NCBI GenBank assembly: GCA_002373615.1
Contig: DFKU01000084.1
Coordinates: 1-17,224, forward strand
Length of the DNA: 17,224 nt
DNA from: Alphaproteobacteria bacterium UBA3637
GTDB lineage: Bacteria > Pseudomonadota > Alphaproteobacteria > CAAHEQ01 > UBA3637
Direction of reading: 5' to 3'
The position numbers and the translations under genes were made by a program. The notes beneath the pieces are model-generated. The model saw only the letters and a program-made list of their open reading frames with translations. It was not told where the DNA came from and made no database searches. Below, one piece after another: positions 12,596 through 17,224 of the stretch; the stretch's first letter is position 1; every line of letters begins with the position of its first letter.

Positions 12596-13306
12596 ATGAC
12601 GCTCTTTTTAAATGGTGGGGGATGTGGGGAACAGCTAAAGGAAAGCTATCAGCTTTTCAAGGAAAAAGTGGATACGAATAAACCCCTTCTTTATATTCCT
12701 TTGGCGATGGAAAAAGAAAAGTACACTAGTTGCATGGAATGGATTTCGGGTGAACTTGTGGATTTTCATTTTCCAAAAATTGAGATGATTACCTCGGCCG
12801 AGGAACTGTGTACCAAGAATTTGGCTGACTATGCTGCCCTTTTTATCGGAGGCGGGAATACCTATAAATTGCTGGCAGAGCTAAAATCCTGTGACGCTTT
12901 TCAAAAAATCAATGCCTTTTCAGAGGAAGTTGGAATTGTCTTTGGTGGAAGTGCTGGGGCTATTTTGTTCGGAAAAACGATTGATTCATGTCGCTATGCT
13001 GATCCAAATGAAGTGGGGTTGAAAGAGATCTCAGGCTTTAACAAAGTTTTTGGGGCTTATATTGGGGCGCATTATCCAAATGATAATCCAGTCAAAACTC
13101 AAAGAGCTACAGAATGCTTTACTGAACTTTCCAATGATGCCCCTGTTATTGCCCTTCCTGAAGAAGATACCTTGGTGATAAATCAAAATACCATCCAAAT
13201 CGTTGGCTCTAAACCTTATCATTTGTTTAAAGATGGTTCCGTCCATCAATTGGAACCAAATCAAATATACTTTGTATCCACCTTCAGAGATTTGATAAAA
13301 GGCTGA
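12596..13306 (+). CDS. Peptidase E-like protein (family S51)
   Basis: A 236-aa cytoplasmic serine peptidase-like protein. S51 enzymes hydrolyse Asp-X dipeptides or, in cyanophycinase and other relatives, unusual peptides. Motifs are LFLNGGGCGE (3-12), LFIGGGNTYKLL (82-93), the nucleophile elbow FGGSAGA with Ser119, and a likely catalytic His159 in IGAHY. The start at ATG 12596 gives the canonical MTLFLNGGG beginning and has GGGAG upstream; the frame is open further upstream (to 12467), but that would overlap the Nudix gene by more than 100 bases. Three bases separate its stop from the MFS transporter ATG. Related S51 proteins confer resistance to peptide-nucleotide antibiotics of the microcin C type by cleaving them, so a detoxification role is possible but unproven. 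Confidence 0.9.
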   Translation: MTLFLNGGGCGEQLKESYQLFKEKVDTNKPLLYIPLAMEKEKYTSCMEWISGELVDFHFPKIEMITSAEELCTKNLADYAALFIGGGNTYKLLAELKSCDAFQKINAFSEEVGIVFGGSAGAILFGKTIDSCRYADPNEVGLKEISGFNKVFGAYIGAHYPNDNPVKTQRATECFTELSNDAPVIALPEEDTLVINQNTIQIVGSKPYHLFKDGSVHQLEPNQIYFVSTFRDLIKG

Positions 13307-13309
13307 CAA

Positions 13310-14506
13310 ATGAATCCCATCCAAAGGAATATTCGGCTTTTTAAAATAGATGCTTTTTTAGCTGGAATTTGGCCTTTAAGTACATTAGCCATTATCTATT
13401 TTGAACAGATAACACATTCCTATGCTTTGGCGATGTTGGTGTGGTCTGTGGCGAATTTGACGCAAACTTTTTTGGAGATTCCAACAGGTATTTTTTCGGA
13501 TAAAATTGGACGTCGAAAGACCTTGATGATGGCGGCTCTCACTATTTTAATCTGCTTTTTATTATGGGCATTGGCTGGGCAGTTTGAAATGGTTAGTTTA
13601 TTGTTTATTGGTGCACTCTTTTGGGGCTTAAGCGATGCCTTTTTGTCAGGGACAAATGAAGCCCTGATGTATGAAACAATGAATGAACTGAACGAAAAAG
13701 GGGATTTCGCGACCTTGTATGCCAAGTCTAACTTTTGGGTACAATGTGGATTGGGACTCAGCGCCTTATTTGCGGCAGGTTGGACATATTTTTATTCGCT
13801 TCAATCTTTGGCCTGGATTTCTGTCTTTCCCATTGCAGGACAGTTAGTAACCGCTTGGTTATTTGTGGAGCCAAAACGTACACAACAACAAACAAGGACG
13901 ACCTCATGGGCACATTTTTTAATTGCTTTCAGACGTCTTTGGCGTAATAAAAAGTTGCGTTTCTATGCCACTATTTCGGTGATTGATGAAGCAGTTGGTT
14001 TTGCCTTTTTAAGAATTGAGGCAAGTTATTACAGCACGCTTATTCAAACATGGCTCATCAATATTGTGCGTTTTGTTAAACAAGTTTCGGGGATGATTGG
14101 TTTTGCAATAGCACCCCTCTTTAAACGTTTTGGAAGTGTCAAATGCTTCTTTGGGGCCTTAACATTAAATGAATTCCTCAGGATGATAGCCCTTCTATTA
14201 AATGATACCTTTTCTCCATTTATTATGGCGCTTCGTAATATGTGCTGGGGTGTTTCAGATACAGCCAAAACGGATATCTTACAACAGGAATTTTCGGACA
14301 ATCAACGCGCCACAATGCAATCAATTATCTCTCTTGTAAAAGGAATTTTAGGGGCTATTATCATGTATTTATTCGGTGTTATTGCAGATATTTCTGGTCC
14401 AAGGATGGCGGTTGTAACTGCTATGTGTGTTAAAATAATGGTTTTAATTGTTTCATTTATTATTTTAAAGAAAGGGAAAAAGAATGTCCGAACAGGTAAA
14501 ATTTAA
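13310..14506 (+). CDS. MFS transporter
   Basis: A 398-aa major facilitator superfamily permease with about 12 predicted hydrophobic segments. The first runs through GIWPLSTLAIIYF. Motif A sits between segments 2 and 3 as GIFSDKIGRRKTL (60-72), the standard G-x3-D-K-x-G-R-R pattern. The middle loop (TQQQTRTTSWAHFLIAFRRL) and the basic C-terminus (KKGKKNVRTGKI) face the cytoplasm. AAAGG lies about ten bases before the ATG. As the last complete gene of the operon it is the likely exporter for whatever the upstream acetyltransferase, peptidase and hydrolases deal with. Substrate cannot be deduced from sequence alone. Confidence 0.93.
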   Translation: MNPIQRNIRLFKIDAFLAGIWPLSTLAIIYFEQITHSYALAMLVWSVANLTQTFLEIPTGIFSDKIGRRKTLMMAALTILICFLLWALAGQFEMVSLLFIGALFWGLSDAFLSGTNEALMYETMNELNEKGDFATLYAKSNFWVQCGLGLSALFAAGWTYFYSLQSLAWISVFPIAGQLVTAWLFVEPKRTQQQTRTTSWAHFLIAFRRLWRNKKLRFYATISVIDEAVGFAFLRIEASYYSTLIQTWLINIVRFVKQVSGMIGFAIAPLFKRFGSVKCFFGALTLNEFLRMIALLLNDTFSPFIMALRNMCWGVSDTAKTDILQQEFSDNQRATMQSIISLVKGILGAIIMYLFGVIADISGPRMAVVTAMCVKIMVLIVSFIILKKGKKNVRTGKI

Positions 14507-14514
14507 CGCAAAAG
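14484..14514 (+). pseudogene. 5' stub of a second Nudix gene
   Basis: An ATG at 14484 with AAGGG upstream, overlapping the end of the MFS gene, encodes MSEQVKFNAKV, closely matching the first 11 residues of the Nudix protein at 12148 (MTERVKFNASV). The likeness stops exactly where the stop codon of the leftward acetyltransferase gene begins (14515). This marks a recombination junction at which the remainder of the gene was replaced. Confidence 0.7.
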
Positions 14515-15063
14515 TTATTTTATTTTCCGAATCACTTTACAAGGAACCCCATAGGCCAAAGTATTGGCTGGAATATCTTTTGTCACGACACTTCCTGCGC
14601 CAATGACAACGTTATCCCCAATGGTAATACCAGATAGAATTGTCACATTTGCCCCAATCCATACGTTATTTCCGATTGTAATATCCTGAACCATTTGCCA
14701 ACCGGCCACGCGTTCCTTGGAGTCCAAAGGATGTTGCGCAGTATAGATACCCACATAGGGACCTACAATTACATTATTACCAATTTTAACCTTTCCTCCA
14801 TCCTCTACAGATAAATGATGGTTAAAATAACAATTGTGTCCAATCTCAGTAAAACATCCATAAGCAACGTTTAAAGGAAATTCAAACCAAGTATTTTTTC
14901 CTAACTTTTTAAATAATTTTGGTATCAGTGTTTGATGAACCTCAACTCGTTTATTGGGACGAGAATGGTTAATATCAAACAATAGCTCTGCTGTTTTTTC
15001 TTTCTGAGCCAAAAGTTCATCATCATTTCCTTTATAGGGGATATTTTGTTTAATTTGTTTCAT
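14515..15063 (-). CDS. Maltose/galactoside-type O-acetyltransferase (hexapeptide repeat)
   Basis: A 182-aa left-handed beta-helix acetyltransferase that would acetylate a sugar hydroxyl using acetyl-CoA. The N-terminal helical Mac domain (residues 1-55) is followed by hexapeptide repeats such as VKIGNNVIVGPYVGI and ITIGNNVWIGANVTI. The catalytic histidine is in YTAQHPLD, and the family ending GVPCKVIRKIK is intact. AAAGGA lies before ATG 15063, whose ATGA overlaps the ASCH stop, so it is the last gene of the leftward GNAT-ASCH operon. Members of this family also include chloramphenicol/streptogramin acetyltransferases, but the Mac domain favours the sugar type. Confidence 0.93.
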   Translation of the reverse strand: MKQIKQNIPYKGNDDELLAQKEKTAELLFDINHSRPNKRVEVHQTLIPKLFKKLGKNTWFEFPLNVAYGCFTEIGHNCYFNHHLSVEDGGKVKIGNNVIVGPYVGIYTAQHPLDSKERVAGWQMVQDITIGNNVWIGANVTILSGITIGDNVVIGAGSVVTKDIPANTLAYGVPCKVIRKIK

Positions 15064-15470
15064 TCGTATTCCTTTTTGTATAAAACTTTAAATTCTTCAC
15101 ATTCCAGCAAAGTATTGGATGGGATATCACCCCAAAAAGCCAAATGAATCTTACGCCAAGTTTCTAAAGATTTATCGCCTTCACCTTCCTTTTGGGCAAA
15201 TTCTCTACTCACCTGACTAAAGGGAACAATACTTACTTTTGTCGTTTCAATAATTGCATGGGCTCTGCCAGTGGAATCCAAAATAATACTGATATCTTTG
15301 ACATTACTTGGATTTCCCCGATAAAGACAACTGGTGGCTATTTTTTGCCCCGTCAGGACTAACTTCAACAACTCATCTGGACGATCACCAAAGGAAAAGG
15401 TATCATAAGACTTCCCCTTGTATTTAGGGAATTTTTTAACAAATTCTTGCCATAAATTTTCAGGTGTCAT
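15060..15470 (-). CDS. ASCH domain protein
   Basis: A 136-aa ASCH protein of the larger type, with a putative RNA- or nucleoside-binding pocket. Characteristic segments are SFGDRPDELLKLVLTGQK (26-43), ATSCLY, and the signature FAQKEGEGDKSLETWRKIH (about 89-107) in which the Glu-Gly-Glu-Gly-Asp stretch and Trp/Arg are conserved. Its function in bacteria is not settled. It follows the GNAT gene by 13 bases and overlaps the acetyltransferase start by four bases. It is distinct from the shorter DUF3850 protein at 10079, so two ASCH-fold proteins flank the cluster. Confidence 0.92.
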   Translation of the reverse strand: MTPENLWQEFVKKFPKYKGKSYDTFSFGDRPDELLKLVLTGQKIATSCLYRGNPSNVKDISIILDSTGRAHAIIETTKVSIVPFSQVSREFAQKEGEGDKSLETWRKIHLAFWGDIPSNTLLECEEFKVLYKKEYE

Positions 15471-15483
15471 TTTGAATCCCTAT

Positions 15484-15882
15484 TCACTTTTTCAATCGCA
15501 TGGCATTTGGAAGCTCATAAAATCCGCATTTTTGATAAAATTCTTTCACTCCTGGATTATGTGGGTTATAAAACAAACTGACCGACGAAAAATCATTTCT
15601 TGCCACATATTTTTTGATTTCTTCAATAATTGTCCGACCAATTCCTTGCTTTTGATAGTTTGGATGTACTGCCATATCATAAATCATACAAAAGGTGCCA
15701 TCATCCACACATCTGCCCCATCCAACCGTTTTACCTTTATCCAAAACCTGAACGATGAAGGTTGATCGTTCACGTACTTTTTCCCAATCTTTAGCATCAT
15801 AGAGTTCAAATCCAAGTGATGGGTAATAAGCATCAATATCTGCCGTATGAATGTCATTTCCAATTTTAATCGTATAAGTCAC
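15484..15882 (-). CDS. GNAT family N-acetyltransferase
   Basis: A 132-aa GNAT enzyme beginning at GTG 15882 (VTYTIKIGND), which is chosen because AGGAGG stands seven bases upstream; the frame is open to an ATG at 15930, but that codon lacks a ribosome binding site and would place the AGGAGG inside the gene. Motif A (YDMAVHPNYQKQGIGRTIIE) contains the acetyl-CoA-binding QKQGIG loop, followed by a typical C-terminal VSLFYNP...GVKEFYQKCGF block. Substrate is unknown. It is the first gene of a three-gene leftward operon, divergent from the Fic gene across 154 bases. Confidence 0.92.
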   Translation of the reverse strand: MTYTIKIGNDIHTADIDAYYPSLGFELYDAKDWEKVRERSTFIVQVLDKGKTVGWGRCVDDGTFCMIYDMAVHPNYQKQGIGRTIIEEIKKYVARNDFSSVSLFYNPHNPGVKEFYQKCGFYELPNAMRLKK

Positions 15883-15985
15883 AAAATTCCTCCTGTTGTT
15901 TAGAGTAACAAAAAGTCTGGGGAAATTCAATAATTAAATTGGTCTACAACCAAAAACATAAAAAAATTAACCCATCATTTTTTTC

Positions 15986-16014
15986 TTGACTTATCTGGTA
16001 ATATCTGGTAAAAT
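15986..16014 (+). promoter_or_regulatory. Promoter of the Fic gene
   Basis: TTGACT (15986-15991) and TAAAAT (16009-16014) are separated by 17 bases; AAGGAGG (16026-16032) follows, four bases before the ATG at 16037. The promoter lies inside the tandem repeat array. Confidence 0.75.
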
Positions 16015-16021
16015 CTGGTAA
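15992..16021. repeat. Three tandem 10-bp repeats over the Fic promoter (operator candidate)
   Basis: TATCTGGTAA (15992-16001), TATCTGGTAA (16002-16011) and AATCTGGTAA (16012-16021) are head-to-tail copies with a period of one helical turn. They fill the spacer and the -10 of the promoter, so a protein binding them would sit on one face of the DNA and block transcription. Confidence 0.9.
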
Positions 16022-16036
16022 AATAAAGGAGGAAAT

Positions 16037-17092
16037 ATGCCCAAAATTAAAGATATTGTGATTACACCGGACATGCTGAACAAAATTGCAGAGATTGATC
16101 AATTTGTTGGATCTTGGCATGTGAATCTGGGAAAATTAACCCCCGCAGAGTTGAACATTATGAAACGGGTTGCCACAATAGAATCTGTCGGATCTTCTAA
16201 CAGAATTGAAGGCAATAAGCTCTCTGATGCTGAAGTTGAAGAGGTGTTTAGCCACATCAATAAAAAATCCTTTAAGTCACGTGATGAAGAGGAAGTGGTG
16301 GGTTATGCTGATTTAATTAATACCATTTTTGAAAATTATGAGGATATCCCATTAACAGAAAACTATATCAAGCAGTTGCATATGGTACTTCTCAAACATT
16401 CTACCAAAGATGAACGCCATCGCGGTGAATACAAAAAAGACAGCAATCGTGTGGCTGCTTATGATGCAAAAGGAAAAGAAATTGGCACCATCTTTGAAAC
16501 TGCTACCCCCTTTGATACGCCTCAGATGATGAGTGATTTGATTAAGTGGACAAATGATACATTAGGGGATCATTTCTTGCATCCAATTATCACGATTGGA
16601 GTATTTGTTGTGCACTTTCTATCCATTCACCCATTTACAGACGGAAATGGTCGCCTGTCACGTGCTTTGACTGTGTTGTTAATGCTAAGAAATAACTATA
16701 CCTATATGCCTTATGCATCTATGGAATCTGTTATAGAAGCCAGCAAAGATGCATATTACAGAGCTTTGAGGGGAACACAAAAAACAATTTGGTCAGACAA
16801 GGTAGATTATGAGCCATGGTTGACCTTTTTTGTGACTGCTTTGCAAAAACAAAAACGCGTTTTGGAAAAGAAAATTGCTACAACTCGCAAGGCGGATGGA
16901 GAAAAATTATCCACGACCTCTCAGGAGATTTTGGCTTTGTTTACTGAGAATTCACAGCTAGGCATTGCGACCATTGTTCAAAAAACTGGAAAGAATCAAG
17001 AAACTGTCCGCAAAGCGGTTCAGAGTCTTGTTAAAAAAGGATACCTAAACAAAATCGGCTCTACCAGAGGTGTAGTATATTCACTGTCTTAA
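16037..17092 (+). CDS. Fic domain protein (class II) with C-terminal winged helix
   Basis: A 351-aa Fic protein; most Fic enzymes attach AMP (or another nucleotide moiety) to target proteins. The active site is complete: HPFTDGNGRLSR with catalytic His198 (198-209). The inhibitory helix motif [ST]-x3-E-[GN] lies N-terminally as Ser54-NRI-Glu58-Gly59 (SSNRIEGN), which makes it class II, self-inhibited through Glu58 blocking the ATP gamma-phosphate. A flap region precedes the active site (HRGEYKKDSNRVAAYD), and the C-terminal 60 residues look like a winged helix-turn-helix (LGIATIVQKTGKNQETVRKA), suggesting DNA binding. With three operator-like repeats on its own promoter, autoregulation is likely (inference). 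No separate antitoxin gene is seen. Confidence 0.95.
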   Translation: MPKIKDIVITPDMLNKIAEIDQFVGSWHVNLGKLTPAELNIMKRVATIESVGSSNRIEGNKLSDAEVEEVFSHINKKSFKSRDEEEVVGYADLINTIFENYEDIPLTENYIKQLHMVLLKHSTKDERHRGEYKKDSNRVAAYDAKGKEIGTIFETATPFDTPQMMSDLIKWTNDTLGDHFLHPIITIGVFVVHFLSIHPFTDGNGRLSRALTVLLMLRNNYTYMPYASMESVIEASKDAYYRALRGTQKTIWSDKVDYEPWLTFFVTALQKQKRVLEKKIATTRKADGEKLSTTSQEILALFTENSQLGIATIVQKTGKNQETVRKAVQSLVKKGYLNKIGSTRGVVYSLS

Positions 17093-17111
17093 ACTTTTTC
17101 AAAAAGAAAGT

Positions 17112-17210
17112 TCAACTTGAGTGGCGCTTTTTGATTTTTTTATTATTTTTCAATACGGTTAAGAGCGTTGGCAGGATGATTTGCGCCAGGAGTTTAAGTT
17201 GTTTTTCCAT
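17112..17210 (-). CDS. Small hydrophobic/cationic peptide, copy 2
   Basis: A 32-codon ORF with the same first 21 residues as copy 1 at 5443-5538 and a slightly different tail (NNKKIKKRHSS). The ribosome binding site AAAGGA is also kept (about 17218-17223). Relative to copy 1 it has one additional codon and several substitutions in the tail, while the stop TGA and following AAC are shared. It lies convergent to the Fic gene, 19 bases from its stop; upstream sequence is beyond the window. Function unknown; a membrane-active peptide is the simplest reading. Confidence 0.65.
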   Translation of the reverse strand: MEKQLKLLAQIILPTLLTVLKNNKKIKKRHSS

Positions 17211-17224
17211 GTGGTGTCCTTTCA

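Noticed and set aside
15883..15930. Upstream ATG start for the leftward GNAT
   Set aside because: No ribosome binding site there, whereas GTG 15882 follows AGGAGG at ideal spacing.
15992..16021. CRISPR-like array
   Set aside because: The 10-bp units are directly adjacent without spacers and overlap a promoter; they are tandem repeats, not CRISPR. No CRISPR array was seen elsewhere.
17093..17107. Terminator after fic (CTTTTT-C-AAAAAG)
   Set aside because: The stem is all A-T apart from its end pair and lacks a distinct following T-run, so I do not list it as a feature.

Overview
The window is AT-rich DNA from a bacterium, most likely a low-GC Gram-negative host-associated lineage. A 6S-like RNA with the proteobacterial GCCGATATT bubble and apical hairpin suggests a proteobacterium, but I cannot name a genus. 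The mixture of small single-function enzymes, restriction-modification debris, phage-type relics and repeated small ORFs marks it as accessory, island-like DNA starting beside a tRNA gene.

Layout. 1-560: start of a leftward CDS, a leftward 6S-like RNA, and a divergent tRNA-Ala(GGC) with its own promoter and terminator. 674-2841: a PD-(D/E)XK nuclease-like protein, then a wrecked type I restriction locus: a rightward hsdS without a start codon meets, tail to tail, a leftward relic in which the hsdR start, the hsdR end and an hsdS end are joined. 3061-5538: a small acidic protein, a low-molecular-weight tyrosine phosphatase translationally coupled to an unknown 304-aa protein, a convergent sirtuin, and a 31-codon hydrophobic/cationic small ORF. 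5719-8395: a leftward DUF488 / dual-OB / AIPR-like group; the last two genes each have a near-consensus promoter followed by an intrinsic terminator just before the ribosome binding site, so both look attenuator-controlled. 8497-9746: decayed KilA-N, metK-like and P-loop kinase genes. 10079-14506: a tight rightward operon (ASCH/DUF3850, two tandem HAM1-like proteins, RimL-type GNAT, Nudix, peptidase E, MFS transporter) ending in an 11-codon stub of a second Nudix gene. 14515-15882: a leftward operon (GNAT, ASCH, hexapeptide acetyltransferase). 15986-17092: a class II Fic protein whose promoter overlaps three 10-bp direct repeats. 17112-17210: a second copy of the small ORF seen at 5443-5538.

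How it may work together. The 10-14.5 kb operon combines nucleotide-pool or nucleotide-analogue hydrolases with acylation, peptide cleavage and export, which reads as a detoxification or self-protection module (inference). The 5.7-8.4 kb group pairs nucleic-acid-associated families with an abortive-infection-type protein and is the best candidate for an undescribed, conditionally expressed defence or nucleic-acid-processing system. The duplicated small ORF is the clearest novel gene: the two copies are identical over the first 20 codons and differ afterwards by substitutions and one whole-codon insertion, as expected for a translated peptide.
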